A stretch of 60,841 bases of DNA from Rhizobium sp. Q54 (lineage in GTDB: Bacteria > Pseudomonadota > Alphaproteobacteria > SHVZ01), in contig CAMBVS010000019.1 of the NCBI GenBank assembly GCA_945871425.1, forward strand, positions 1-60,841. Reading direction: 5' to 3'. Of the stretch, positions 36,480 through 45,330 are shown piece by piece (positions within the stretch are counted from its first letter, which is position 1; every line of letters starts with the position of its first letter). The translations under genes and the position numbers were made by a program. Under the pieces are notes generated by a model. The model saw nothing but the letters and a program-made list of their open reading frames with translations. It had not been told where the DNA came from and did not search any database.

Positions 36480-38594
36480 TCACGGCCCGGCGCGGTTACC
36501 GCGTCCGGGCGCGCCGGCCACCCAGGGCCGCTGGCCCCGGCTGCCGCGGACGGTCTCGACCTCGACGCGGTTGCCGTCGAAACGCAAGGCGTGCGTGCCG
36601 TCGGCGCGCAAGTCGATCACGTCGATGACCAGCCGCGGCGCCTGGCAATACCGCGCCGGCAGGGTCGCGACTACGACGATCCCTTCGCGCAGGCACGCCA
36701 GCCGCCGCTCGTTCGGCGTCCTCACCAGCACGACCTCGACCGGCCCATAGGCACGGCTGCATCCGGCATCGCCGCAGCGCCAGAGCGCCGCCCAGTCGGC
36801 AGTCGCATCCTGACCCTGGCGCCTGAGCCAGGTGTCCGTCATGAATCCGGCGCGCCGTCGCGACAGCGCCAGGTCGCCGTCCTCGCCGCGAGCGCCGATC
36901 AGCTTGCCGTCGGTGGAGATCAGAAAGTCGGGCGGCCGCGACATGGCCGCAATGGCGAGGCCGGCGACGATACCGGCGACGCCGAGCCAGCGGATGCGTC
37001 CCTGCCAGAGGCAGAGCCAGAGTCCTCCGAACGCCATCGCCAGCAGCGCCGCCAGCGGCATTTCAGGCAGCATGATGACCGCGCCCGGAAGCGCCGCGGT
37101 CCAGCGAGAGATCCAGAGGATCGCCTCGATGCCCCAGCCCATCGGCGCGAGCGCCCAGCCGTCGGCGCCGAGCGGCATCAGCAGCAAGGCGATCATGCCC
37201 CAAGGCATGACCCAGAGCTCGGCGACCGGGATCGCCAGCAGGTTGGCGACCAGGCTGTAGAGCGGCAGGCGATTGAAGTGGAAGATGATGAACGGCGCGG
37301 TCGCCAGCGTGGCGACGATCGAGGCCAGAGACAACCCGCCCAGGTGCAGGAGCCCGCGGCGGACGACGCCTGAATCGGCACGCAGCGCCGCCAGCCGCTC
37401 GCCGGTCGACGCGAAGACCGCGATCAGCACCACCACCGCGGCGAAGGACATCTGGAAGCTGGCACCTACCAGGCTCTCGGGCGCCACCACCAGCACAGCC
37501 GCCGCCGCCCAGGCGATGGTACGCATGGAGATCGCCTGACGGTCGATCAGCACCGCCAGAAGCACGATCGCCACCATGAGGAAGGAGCGCTGGGTCGGCG
37601 GCGACGCACCGGAGAGCTGGAGGTAGAGGAAGCCGACGATCAGCGCGACGACAGCGGCGATCTTCTTGGTCGGCCAGCGCAGCGCCAGAGGCTCGACGAG
37701 CGCGAGGCCGCCGCGGATGACGAAGAACACCAGGCCCACGACCAGGCTCATGTGCAGGCCGGAGATGGAGAGGAGATGCGCGAGGCCGGAGTCGCGGATC
37801 GCCTGCATGTCGTTGGCCGGGATGGGTCCCTGCTCGCCGGTCACCAGCGAGGCCGCGACCGCACCGACCGCGCCCGGCAGCGCCGCCATCAGGCGCTCGG
37901 TGACCTTCTTCCTGACCTCGGCGATCCACAGGCGGACGGACTCGACGGGTCCTGACGGAGGGTCGGCGCGCAGCACGCTGACGGGGCCTGTGGCGAAGCC
38001 GGTCGCCCCCAGCCGCTCGAAGAAGGCCTGGCGCTGGAAGTCGAAGGCGCCGGGCTGCGCCGGCTCCGGCGGCGGCCGGAGGATGGCGGTGACGCGGACG
38101 CGCGATCCGATGGCGATCTCCGGACGGGCGCCGCGAAGCGAGATGCGGGCCCGCTCCGGCGTGCGCTGCGGCGCCAGACGCGGGATCGCGAGGCGATCGA
38201 GGGTGAGGCGGATGGAACCGTCGCGATGGTCGAGCTCGACCACCCGCCCTTCGACGCCGACCGGGCCGAGCGAGCGGTCGAGCATCGGCGCGCTTACGGC
38301 CCTGCTCCGCATCTCGCCCAGCGCGAACCCGAGCGTCAGCGCCAGGAAGACGGCGGCGACGACACCGGCGAGGCGTCCATGCAACCCGGCGGTCGCCGCC
38401 AGCCCGGCGACGGCCAGCGCCAGCCCGAGCCACAGCGGCGGCTCGACCGGCAGCACGAAGTAGAGGCCGACGCCGGACGCGAGGGCGACCGGAAGCCAGA
38501 GCGCCCAACGCTCGCGCTCGGCCAGCAGCGCCGCTGCGAAACCGGCGCCGAGCGCGGCCGGGCGGATCGCGGCGAGCGCGGCTGCCGCCCTCAC
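36480..38594 (-). CDS. comEC: ComEC/Rec2-family DNA uptake channel protein
   Basis: 704 residues. Hydrophobic N-terminal helices are followed by an OB-like DUF4131 domain ([17 protein letters not shown]) and the competence domain with [20 protein letters not shown] and the [13 protein letters not shown] signature. About ten membrane helices are visible in all. ComEC carries one DNA strand across the inner membrane during natural transformation. The C-terminal metallo-beta-lactamase-like nuclease domain seen in many ComECs is reduced: after the membrane part there are only about 130 residues, with no HxHxDH motif. Start GTG 38594. Divergent from gltX. Confidence 0.9.
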   Translation of the reverse strand: MRAAAALAAIRPAALGAGFAAALLAERERWALWLPVALASGVGLYFVLPVEPPLWLGLALAVAGLAATAGLHGRLAGVVAAVFLALTLGFALGEMRSRAVSAPMLDRSLGPVGVEGRVVELDHRDGSIRLTLDRLAIPRLAPQRTPERARISLRGARPEIAIGSRVRVTAILRPPPEPAQPGAFDFQRQAFFERLGATGFATGPVSVLRADPPSGPVESVRLWIAEVRKKVTERLMAALPGAVGAVAASLVTGEQGPIPANDMQAIRDSGLAHLLSISGLHMSLVVGLVFFVIRGGLALVEPLALRWPTKKIAAVVALIVGFLYLQLSGASPPTQRSFLMVAIVLLAVLIDRQAISMRTIAWAAAAVLVVAPESLVGASFQMSFAAVVVLIAVFASTGERLAALRADSGVVRRGLLHLGGLSLASIVATLATAPFIIFHFNRLPLYSLVANLLAIPVAELWVMPWGMIALLLMPLGADGWALAPMGWGIEAILWISRWTAALPGAVIMLPEMPLAALLAMAFGGLWLCLWQGRIRWLGVAGIVAGLAIAAMSRPPDFLISTDGKLIGARGEDGDLALSRRRAGFMTDTWLRRQGQDATADWAALWRCGDAGCSRAYGPVEVVLVRTPNERRLACLREGIVVVATLPARYCQAPRLVIDVIDLRADGTHALRFDGNRVEVETVRGSRGQRPWVAGAPGRGNRAGP

Positions 38595-38653
38595 TGGCCC
38601 GGCCCCGGCAATGTGCTAAAAGGCGCCATCTCAAGAGCATCAGACACGAGACC

Positions 38654-40042
38654 ATGACCGTCGTCACGCGCTTCGCCCCCTCGCCGACCGGCTACCTCCA
38701 CATCGGCGGGGCCCGCACTGCCCTGTTCAACTGGCTTTACACCCGCCGTCTCGGCGGCACGTTCCGGCTCAGGATCGAGGACACCGACCGGGCAAGGTCG
38801 ACCGACGACGCGATCAAGCTGATCATCGAAGGGCTCAAGTGGCTCGGCCTCGACTGGGACGGCGAGGTCGTCATGCAGTTCGCCCGCGCCCAGCGCCACG
38901 CCGAGGTCGCCCGCCAGCTGCTCGCCGAGGGCAAGGCCTACCACTGCTACTGCACCGCCGAGGAGCTGGAGGAAATGCGGGCCAAGGCTCGGGCCGAAGG
39001 CAAGCCGATGCGCTATGACGGGCGCTGGCGCAACCGCGACCCCAAGGACGGGGTCCCCAACGTGCCGCCGGTGATCCGGCTGAAGGCGCCGCAGACCGGC
39101 GAGACCGTGATCGACGACCTGGTCCAGGGCCGCGTCATCGTCGCCAACGACGTGCTCGACGACATGGTGCTGCTCCGCGGCGACGGCACGCCGACCTACA
39201 TGCTGTCGGTGGTGGTCGACGACCACGACATGGACATCACCTACGTCATCCGCGGCGACGACCACCTCAACAACGCGTTCCGCCAGTACCAGCTCTACCA
39301 AGCCTGCGGCTGGAAGGTGCCGCTGTTCGCCCATGTGCCGCTGATCCACGGCCCCGACGGCGCCAAGCTGTCGAAGCGCCACGGCGCTCTCGGCCTCGAG
39401 GCCTATCGCGACATGGGCTACCTGCCGGAGACCATGCGCAACTACCTCCTTCGCCTGGGCTGGGGCCATGGCGACGACGAGATCATCTCGACCGACCAGG
39501 CGATCCAGTGGTTCGACATCAAGGATGTCGGACGCAACGCCGCGCGCCTGGACATGGCGAAGCTCGACAACCTGAACGGCCACTACATCCGCGAGGCCGA
39601 CAATGCGCGGCTGACCACCCTGGTCGCCGGGCGGCTGAAGGACGTCGACCCGGCCGGCCTCGCCCGCGTCGAGCGCGGCATGAACGGTCTGAAGCAACGG
39701 GCGAAAACGATCATCGAGCTGGCCGAGAACGCCCGTTTCTATACGGCGAAGCGTCCGATTCCGATCTCGGCGAAGGCCCAGGCGCTCCTGACCGCGGATG
39801 GGAAGGCGCTGCTGGCCGGGGTGCAGCCGGCGCTGGCAGCGACCGACTTCTCCGAACCCGCCTTGGAAGACGCCGTCAGGCAGTTCGTCGAGGGGTTCAA
39901 GGTCAAGCTCGGCCAAGTGGCGCAGCCGCTCCGCGCCGCGCTTGCCGGCGAGACCACCTCACCCGGGATTTTCGAGGTAATGGCGGTCCTCGGCCGGGAG
40001 GAGGCTCTCGGCCGCATCGCCGACGCCGCTGGTCAGGCATAA
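38654..40042 (+). CDS. gltX: Glutamate--tRNA ligase
   Basis: 462 residues, class I synthetase. The HIGH-type motif is in [18 protein letters not shown] (residues 7-24) and the KMSKS-type motif is KLSKRHGA near residue 237. The C-terminal helical anticodon domain is present. A CxC/zinc-like segment ([11 protein letters not shown]) lies at about residues 97-107. In alphaproteobacteria such enzymes may also charge tRNA-Gln, with GatCAB correcting; that cannot be decided here. Confidence 0.97.
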   Translation: MTVVTRFAPSPTGYLHIGGARTALFNWLYTRRLGGTFRLRIEDTDRARSTDDAIKLIIEGLKWLGLDWDGEVVMQFARAQRHAEVARQLLAEGKAYHCYCTAEELEEMRAKARAEGKPMRYDGRWRNRDPKDGVPNVPPVIRLKAPQTGETVIDDLVQGRVIVANDVLDDMVLLRGDGTPTYMLSVVVDDHDMDITYVIRGDDHLNNAFRQYQLYQACGWKVPLFAHVPLIHGPDGAKLSKRHGALGLEAYRDMGYLPETMRNYLLRLGWGHGDDEIISTDQAIQWFDIKDVGRNAARLDMAKLDNLNGHYIREADNARLTTLVAGRLKDVDPAGLARVERGMNGLKQRAKTIIELAENARFYTAKRPIPISAKAQALLTADGKALLAGVQPALAATDFSEPALEDAVRQFVEGFKVKLGQVAQPLRAALAGETTSPGIFEVMAVLGREEALGRIADAAGQA

Positions 40043-40129
40043 GCCGGCGTTTCCGCAGCGCAGCAAACCGCTTGGCAGCGTGCCGGGTGTATGTTTCTCT
40101 TACGATATTCCATTCTTGAGGACATCGCC

Positions 40130-41443
40130 ATGACCGCAGCCAAGCCCGCCGGCTCGAACAAGATCGCAACGTTGACCGGCCCCGACGGCAAGGTCACGCA
40201 GCTTCCGATCATCGACGGCTCGGTCGGCCCGAGCGTCATCGACGTCCGCAAGCTCTACAACGACACCGGCTACTTCACCTACGACCCGGGCTACACCTCG
40301 ACCGGCAGCTGCGAATCCAAGATCACCTACATCGACGGCGACCAGGGCATCCTGCTGCATCGCGGCTATGCCATCGACGAGCTGGCCGAGAAGGGCGATT
40401 TCCTCGAGGTCGCCTACCTGATCCTGAACGGCGAGCTGCCGACCGCCGACCAGAAGGCCGGCTTCGTTCAGAACGTGACCTATCACACGATGGTCCATGA
40501 GCAGATGACGCAGTTCTGGCGGGGCTTCCGCCGCGACGCGCATCCGATGGCGGTGATGTGCGGCGTCGTCGGCGCGATGGCGGCGTTCTATCACGACTCC
40601 ACCGACATCACCGATCCGCGCCAGCGCGAGATCGCCTCGTACCGGCTGATCGCCAAGATGCCGACGATCGCCGCCATGGCCTACAAGTACTCGGTCGGCC
40701 AGCCGTTCATGTACCCGCAGAACAAGCTGAGCTACGCCGAGAACTTCCTGTACATGATGTTCGGGATTCCCTGTGAGGACTACAAGATGAGCCCGGTCCT
40801 GGGCAAGGCCATGGACCGCATCTTCATCCTGCATGCCGACCACGAGCAGAACGCCTCGACCTCGACCGTCCGGCTGGCGGGATCCTCCGGCGCCAACCCG
40901 TTCGCCTGCATCGCCGCCGGCATCGCCTCCCTCTGGGGCCCGGCGCATGGCGGCGCCAACGAGGCGGTGCTCGAGATGCTGGCCGAGATCGGCTCGAAGG
41001 ACAAGGTCGGCGAGGCGGTGAAGCGTGCCAAGAACAAGGACGACAACTTCCGCCTGATGGGCTTCGGCCATCGCGTCTACAAGAACTTCGACCCGCGCGC
41101 CAAGATCATGCAGAAGACCTGCCACGAGGTCCTGGGCGAGCTCGGCATCAAGGATCCGCTTCTCGACGTCGCGATGGAGCTGGAGAAGGTGGCGCTGCAG
41201 GACGACTACTTCGTCCAGCGGAAGCTCTATCCGAACGTCGACTTCTATTCGGGCATCATCCTGAAGGCGATGGGCATCCCGACATCGATGTTCACCGCGA
41301 TCTTCGCCCTCGCCCGCACCGTCGGCTGGGTCGCCCAGTGGCGCGAGATGATCGAGGACCCGCAGCAGAAGATCGGCCGGCCGCGCCAGCTCTACACCGG
41401 CGCCGCCAAGCGCACCTACGTCCCGGTAGAGAAGCGCCGTTGA
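40130..41443 (+). CDS. gltA: Citrate synthase
   Basis: 437 residues, type II (hexameric, NADH-sensitive) length. It condenses oxaloacetate and acetyl-CoA as TCA-cycle entry. The catalytic His/Asp blocks are seen: [31 protein letters not shown] (active-site His) and [15 protein letters not shown], and the region before [13 protein letters not shown] contains the catalytic Asp (NVDFYSG). ATG 40130 with an upstream TTGAGGA is preferred to ATG 40091. A less GC-rich 40-base leader precedes it and probably holds the promoter. Confidence 0.97.
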   Translation: MTAAKPAGSNKIATLTGPDGKVTQLPIIDGSVGPSVIDVRKLYNDTGYFTYDPGYTSTGSCESKITYIDGDQGILLHRGYAIDELAEKGDFLEVAYLILNGELPTADQKAGFVQNVTYHTMVHEQMTQFWRGFRRDAHPMAVMCGVVGAMAAFYHDSTDITDPRQREIASYRLIAKMPTIAAMAYKYSVGQPFMYPQNKLSYAENFLYMMFGIPCEDYKMSPVLGKAMDRIFILHADHEQNASTSTVRLAGSSGANPFACIAAGIASLWGPAHGGANEAVLEMLAEIGSKDKVGEAVKRAKNKDDNFRLMGFGHRVYKNFDPRAKIMQKTCHEVLGELGIKDPLLDVAMELEKVALQDDYFVQRKLYPNVDFYSGIILKAMGIPTSMFTAIFALARTVGWVAQWREMIEDPQQKIGRPRQLYTGAAKRTYVPVEKRR

Positions 41444-41646
41444 GCGGCTGGGCGAGACGCCAGGCCGGGCGGCGCGACCCGCATCGGGTCCTTCCACACC
41501 GGCGTGCCTCGGCCTATGCCGGGGGCGCGCCGACGGTGGTCGCCGCCAACGACAATTCCGCCCCACCGGCAGCCCGGTCGTGGGCCGCGTGGGTCCTTCC
41601 CTTCGGCGTCGTAGCCGCTGCCGTCCTCGTTCTCGCGCTGACATGA
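41440..41646 (+). CDS. Small single-pass membrane protein, 68 residues
   Basis: TTG start overlaps the gltA stop (TTGA), and its TGA overlaps the next ATG (ATGA), so it sits exactly in the operon. The N-terminal half is basic, a [11 protein letters not shown] segment typical of small alphaproteobacterial proteins follows, and a hydrophobic C-terminal helix ([20 protein letters not shown]) would anchor it in the membrane. No family recognised. The coupling on both sides is the best argument that it is translated. Confidence 0.55.
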   Translation: MSGWARRQAGRRDPHRVLPHRRASAYAGGAPTVVAANDNSAPPAARSWAAWVLPFGVVAAAVLVLALT

Positions 41647-42122
41647 ACGCCGTCGTCGTCCGTCCGGCCCGCCGGCGCGACGCCGCGGTGCTGGTCGAGA
41701 TGATGCGCGGCCTCAATCGGGAGATCCGGGCCCTCGGCCACAAGGTCGAGGACCGGATCACCAAGGAGATCCTGCTCGCGGACGGCCTCAAGCGGGATGG
41801 CTGGATCAATGTGCTGATCGCCGAGATCGACGACGCCCCCGCCGGCTATGCCGCCTGGTATCGCGGCTACGACGTCGAGGAGGCCGTGCGCCAGCTCCGG
41901 ATGGCCGATCTCTACGTATCGCCCGCCGCTCGGCGCCGCGGCGTGGCACAGGCGCTGGTCGCGGCCCTGGTGGCGCTCGGCCGCGAGCTCGGCGTCGGCG
42001 AGATCGTCTGGAACGTCGAGCCGGAGAACGCCCCTGCCCTCGCCTTCTACGAGCGCATCGGCGCCTGCGCCTGGACCCGCAACCGCATCATGTACCTTAA
42101 GCTCGACGAGTACCGGCCATGA
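41643..42122 (+). CDS. GNAT family N-acetyltransferase
   Basis: 159 residues, one GNAT domain. The acetyl-CoA loop is in YVSPAARRRGVAQALVAAL (about residues 97-115), preceded by the beta4 strand MADLYVSP. It is followed by the NAPALAFYERIGA helix-strand at about residues 135-147, typical of motif B. The acceptor is unknown. It is a clear tandem paralogue of the next gene and overlaps it by four bases. Confidence 0.9.
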   Translation: MNAVVVRPARRRDAAVLVEMMRGLNREIRALGHKVEDRITKEILLADGLKRDGWINVLIAEIDDAPAGYAAWYRGYDVEEAVRQLRMADLYVSPAARRRGVAQALVAALVALGRELGVGEIVWNVEPENAPALAFYERIGACAWTRNRIMYLKLDEYRP

Positions 42123-42634
42123 GCCGGGTCCTGGTCCGCGCCATGCGGCGCGCCGACGTGCCCGCCGTCGTCATGATGATGCGAGAGCTGATCCGGCACA
42201 TCCAGGCGTACGGCGAGCCGGCGCCGGGCCGCATCACCGCAGCCAAGGTGCTGAAGAACGGCTTCGGCCGCGACCGCTGGTTCGGCGTGTTAGTCGCCAC
42301 TGTCGACGGCCGGCCCGCCGGCTATGCGCTGCATCATCGGGGATACGAGATCGACGATGCCGCCCGCGTCCTCTACCTCTCCGACCTCTACGTGGCGCCG
42401 GAGGCCCGCCGGCTCGGCGTCGGCCGTGCCCTGATGGCGGCGATGGCGAGAGAGTGCAGGCGGGCCGGCGCGCTCGAGATCCTCTGGCGCGTGCATTCCG
42501 GCAATCGCGGCGCCCGCGCCTTCTACGGCTCGCTCGGCGCCAAGGACTGGCGCCTCGGCAGCACCATGTGGTGGCCGAAGGAGGAAATCGCGCGCGCCGC
42601 TACATCCCGGACTCGCGCTTCAAAAAGGCGATGA
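42119..42634 (+). CDS. GNAT family N-acetyltransferase (tandem paralogue)
   Basis: 171 residues. Same layout as the preceding protein: MMRELIRHIQAYGE helix, YALHHRGYEIDDA, LSDLYVAPEARRLGVGRALMAAM with the acetyl-CoA loop, and GARAFYGSLGAKDW. It differs by a longer basic tail (RAATSRTRASKRR). The two likely arose by duplication. Its 3' end overlaps the convergent cytochrome c gene by 35 bases, so the two ends are antisense to each other. Confidence 0.9.
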   Translation: MSRVLVRAMRRADVPAVVMMMRELIRHIQAYGEPAPGRITAAKVLKNGFGRDRWFGVLVATVDGRPAGYALHHRGYEIDDAARVLYLSDLYVAPEARRLGVGRALMAAMARECRRAGALEILWRVHSGNRGARAFYGSLGAKDWRLGSTMWWPKEEIARAATSRTRASKRR

Positions 42635-42959
42635 TGTCGGCGCGGTCGGCAACCTCGCCGACGCGAAAGCCCATGCGGGCGCCGGCGATGAAGGCCTGCG
42701 GGTTGGTGAGCCAGCGATCCAGCGTCGTCTCGTTCCAGACGACGCTCGAATTGCCGACGCCGGTCGAGTAGCGGAAGTCGGCGACCGCGCCGGCCTTGCG
42801 GCCGAAGACGCCGCGATGCTTCGGCCCGACGCGGTTGGCGTCGAGAGAGTGGCAGCCGGTGCAGCGCTGCTCCCAGAGCTCGGCGCCGCGATCGGCGTCG
42901 GCCGCGTGAGCGAGCGGGACCATGGCGACGAGCACCGTCGCGAGAGTCGAAAATCGCAT
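42600..42959 (-). CDS. Small soluble c-type cytochrome
   Basis: 119 residues with a signal peptide (to about residue 20, ...PLAHAAD). One haem site CTGCH (Cys33, Cys36, His37) and a likely Met ligand in ARMGFRV are visible. The VGPKHRGVFGRKAG stretch is typical of mitochondrial/cytochrome c2-like class I proteins. It is a periplasmic electron carrier; its partner is not identified. It lies 77 bases downstream of the ferritin-like lipoprotein gene on the same strand. Confidence 0.93.
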   Translation of the reverse strand: MRFSTLATVLVAMVPLAHAADADRGAELWEQRCTGCHSLDANRVGPKHRGVFGRKAGAVADFRYSTGVGNSSVVWNETTLDRWLTNPQAFIAGARMGFRVGEVADRADIIAFLKRESGM

Positions 42960-43036
42960 GAGTGAACCCTACAAAGAAGTGTGGGCGGCAGCGACCACCG
43001 GCGCCGCCGCCCACGATCCGCCGCCATCAGGGGGCG

Positions 43037-43639
43037 TCAGGCGGCGAAGCTGAGTGCCTTGGCCGGCAGGTTCTGCTTGAGGACACCGGCAAGCGCGGTC
43101 CAATGCATAGTCTCGTCGGCGGCGAGGCGGCCGGCGATCTTGGCGAGCTCGGCGTCCTTGAAGGACGGGATCACGCCGAGATAGGCATTCGCCGCCCCGC
43201 GCTCCAGGCGCGCCGCCAGCATCAGCACGTCGCCCTGGCTCTTGATCGCGCCGGCGTTCAGAGCGGTCGCGTACTCGCCCATGCCCTTGGCGTCGACCGG
43301 CATGCCGCCGAGCTTCCGGACCGTCGCGGCCAGCGCGTCGCGGTGCTCCTTGTGGTGGGCCTGGAACAGCACAGCGACGTCAAGGACGGGCTTGTCTAGC
43401 AGCTTGGATTCGGCACCGAGCTGGTAGGCCGCGATCGCCTCGTGCTCGAGGCCGAGCGCGACATTCAGGATGGCGACGTCGTTCGCCGCGGTGTTGGACG
43501 ACGACGCCATGCCGCCGGCGCAGCCGGCGAGAAGAGCGACGGCACCGGCGGACAGAACCGCCTGTCCGCTGCCGCCGAGAAGCCGGCGACGGCTCACAGC
43601 CTGATTGATCGACGAGGGCAGAATGATCGTATTCGACAT
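43037..43639 (-). CDS. Ferritin-like-domain lipoprotein (Tat-type signal)
   Basis: 200 residues. The N-terminus has a twin-arginine motif (SRRRLLGGSG) and a hydrophobic stretch ending in a lipobox LLAGC, so it is probably exported folded by Tat and lipidated. The mature part is a four-helix ferritin-like bundle with E-x6-Y and H/E-rich positions (LEHEAIAAYQLGA, FQAHHKEHRDALAA, LERGAANAYLG, ADETMHWTALAG). Members bind a di-metal centre or none; enzymatic role undefined. GGAGAGG precedes ATG 43639. It is likely in an operon with the cytochrome c gene. Confidence 0.87.
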   Translation of the reverse strand: MSNTIILPSSINQAVSRRRLLGGSGQAVLSAGAVALLAGCAGGMASSSNTAANDVAILNVALGLEHEAIAAYQLGAESKLLDKPVLDVAVLFQAHHKEHRDALAATVRKLGGMPVDAKGMGEYATALNAGAIKSQGDVLMLAARLERGAANAYLGVIPSFKDAELAKIAGRLAADETMHWTALAGVLKQNLPAKALSFAA

Positions 43640-43810
43640 AAGTCCTCTCCCGATGTTTACCGGCAACGGCCGCCCCCGCCGTCATCAGCTTCATCGGGTC
43701 TACGAGAGGAACTCTTCGAGCAGATCAACCGAACGGCGTCACGAACGCGTGAAACGGATGGATGGCGGGCCGCCCTTCCCGGCCCTAGACTTCCAGCCGA
43801 TGGAGTGGCG

Positions 43811-43942
43811 GTGAACGGCTTGGATTCCTCGACCGGCTCGACGGGAAGGAGCGCTCGCGATCTCTTCCCGGAGATCGCCGGGGAGCTCAGTCATACGAAA
43901 GGCCTCGATGTCGTCCTGCAGCGAGCCGCGCCCTTGACATGA
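43811..43942 (+). CDS. Possible 43-residue leader ORF of the phosphoramidate cassette
   Basis: GTG at 43811, after a GGAG at 43802-43805, opens a short frame (NGLDSSTGSTGRSARDLFPE...). Its TGA overlaps the ATG of the kinase (ATGA). All other junctions of the downstream genes are also short or overlapping, which makes translation plausible. No domain or signal peptide is seen, and it could equally be chance. The stretch 43640-43810 before it holds no gene; promoters for the cassette and for the divergent ferritin-like gene are expected there. Confidence 0.3.
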   Translation: MNGLDSSTGSTGRSARDLFPEIAGELSHTKGLDVVLQRAAPLT

Positions 43943-44490
43943 GCGACCACAGCGCCAGAACGGGCAGCGCCGGCCGGGTATTCTGGATTACGGGCCTCTC
44001 CGGTGCCGGCAAGACCATGCTTGCGGGCCATCTCCTGATTCGCCTCGCGGCGGCCGGCCTCAGGCCACTGCTGCTCGACGGCGACGTGCTTCGCGAGGTC
44101 TTCGGCGGGAGCGCCGGGCATGGGCTGGAGGAGCGTCGGCGCCTTGCCTTCAACTATGCGCGCCTTTGCCGGGAGCTGTCGCGTCAGGGCGCCACCGTGG
44201 TCTGCGCCACGATCTCGATGTTCGAGGCGGTTCGCGAATGGAATCGTGCCAACATCCCCTGCTACACGGAGATATACCTGCGCGCGACCATGGCCGAGCT
44301 GGTGGCGCAGGACGACAAAGGTCTCTATCGCCGGGCCCTGGCCGGAGAGATTCGCGATGTCGTCGGGATCGATATCGAGGCGGAAGAACCGCGCAATGCC
44401 GATATGGTATTCGATCGGGCCCAGGGCCTGTCCCCGGACGAAATCGCCCTCCGCGTGATAGAATATGTCGGACTCCAGGTGAACTCATGA
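43939..44490 (+). CDS. CysC-like kinase, probable cytidine diphosphoramidate kinase
   Basis: 183 residues of the APS-kinase fold: P-loop GLSGAGKT (19-26), DGD (Asp47-Gly-Asp49) after LRPLLL, then the FNYARLCRELSRQGATVVCATISMF helix. Its REWNRANIPCY and GEIRDVVGIDIEAEEPRNADMV segments are the version seen in CysC-like enzymes of polysaccharide clusters. No sulfate-activation genes (cysD, cysN) are near. In Campylobacter, Cj1415 of this type phosphorylates the 3'-hydroxyl of cytidine diphosphoramidate. With the glutamine kinase, hydrolase and cytidylyltransferase genes downstream, that is the likely reaction here. A true APS kinase is the alternative. Confidence 0.85.
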   Translation: MSDHSARTGSAGRVFWITGLSGAGKTMLAGHLLIRLAAAGLRPLLLDGDVLREVFGGSAGHGLEERRRLAFNYARLCRELSRQGATVVCATISMFEAVREWNRANIPCYTEIYLRATMAELVAQDDKGLYRRALAGEIRDVVGIDIEAEEPRNADMVFDRAQGLSPDEIALRVIEYVGLQVNS

Positions 44491-44520
44491 AGGTCGATCG
44501 GGGCATGACCGCATCGACCT
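44491..44520 (+). promoter_or_regulatory. Stem-loop immediately after the kinase stop codon
   Basis: AGGTCGAT pairs perfectly with ATCGACCT, with a further CGG/CCG inside (one bulged base) and a GGCATGA loop. It starts on the base after the TGA and ends directly before the GAGG ribosome-binding site of the methyltransferase gene. It could attenuate, process or stabilise the cassette transcript. Confidence 0.55.
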
Positions 44521-44530
44521 GAGGCCCGAA

Positions 44531-45322
44531 GTGCAAGCGATGTCCCAACCCGCCCTGACCCACGGCGACTTCACCGGTCTTGCCTCCGACTACTCCAAGT
44601 ATCGCCCGGCCTATTCCGGGAGCGTCCTGACGGCGCTCCTGGCGCTGGTCGGCAAGCCGCTGGACGAGATCGACGCCGTCGACGTCGGCGCCGGCACCGG
44701 CATCTGGACGCGGATGCTGGCCGATCGCGGCCTGTGCTCGGTAGTCGCGGTCGAGCCGAACGACGACATGCGCGGGCACGGGGTCCGCGACAGCGGCAGC
44801 CTCGGCATCCGCTGGCACAAGGGCAGCGGCGAAGAGACCGGCCTGGCGGATGCGAGCTGCGACTTCCTGTCGATGGCGTCGTCCTTCCACTGGGTGGACT
44901 TCGACCAGGGCACACGCGAGTTCCATCGCGTGCTGCGTCCAGGAGGAAGGTTCGTCGCGTTGTGGAATCCCCGCCACCTCGACGACAGCCCGGAGCTCCT
45001 GGACATCGAGAGCCATCTGAAGACGCTCAACCCTGATATGCGCCGCGTCTCCTCCGGACGCTCCGGAATCACGGAACGGCTGACCGAGCGGCTGTGGGCC
45101 AGCCCCTATTTCGAGGACGTCGTCTATCTCGAGGGGCGGCAGCACCGGACCATGTCGATCGAGCAGTATCTCGGCGTCTGGCGTTCGGTCAACGACCTGC
45201 AGGTCCAGCTCGGGCCGGAGAAGTTCTCGCGCTTTCTCGACTACATCCGCGATCGCCTGCGAGGGCGCGAGTCGATCGAAACCGCCAATCTGACGCGCGC
45301 ATGGTCAGCACGAAGGACGTAA
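44531..45322 (+). CDS. Class I SAM-dependent methyltransferase of the phosphoramidate cassette
   Basis: 263 residues. The N-terminal FTGLASDYSKYRPAYS is the usual opening of the UbiE-like small-molecule methyltransferases. The SAM-binding motif I is VDVGAGTGIWTRMLA (about residues 49-63), motif II acid is VVAVEPND, and HRVLRPGGRFVALWNPR is the motif III region. By position it would O-methylate the phosphoramidate, as is thought for Cj1419/Cj1420 of C. jejuni, but only one methyltransferase is present here. GTG 44531 is chosen because GAGG lies 6 bases upstream; ATG 44540 is possible. Confidence 0.85.
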   Translation: MQAMSQPALTHGDFTGLASDYSKYRPAYSGSVLTALLALVGKPLDEIDAVDVGAGTGIWTRMLADRGLCSVVAVEPNDDMRGHGVRDSGSLGIRWHKGSGEETGLADASCDFLSMASSFHWVDFDQGTREFHRVLRPGGRFVALWNPRHLDDSPELLDIESHLKTLNPDMRRVSSGRSGITERLTERLWASPYFEDVVYLEGRQHRTMSIEQYLGVWRSVNDLQVQLGPEKFSRFLDYIRDRLRGRESIETANLTRAWSARRT

Positions 45323-45330
45323 GGCGGCCG

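Noticed and set aside
43700..43735. GGAAC...CGAAC as an EcfG-type stress promoter for the cassette
   Set aside because: The -35-like GGAAC is good but the -10 element should be CGTT; CGAA does not fit.
43939..44490. Assimilatory APS kinase
   Set aside because: No cysD/cysN/cysH neighbours; sequence blocks and context fit the nucleoside-diphosphoramidate kinase version better.
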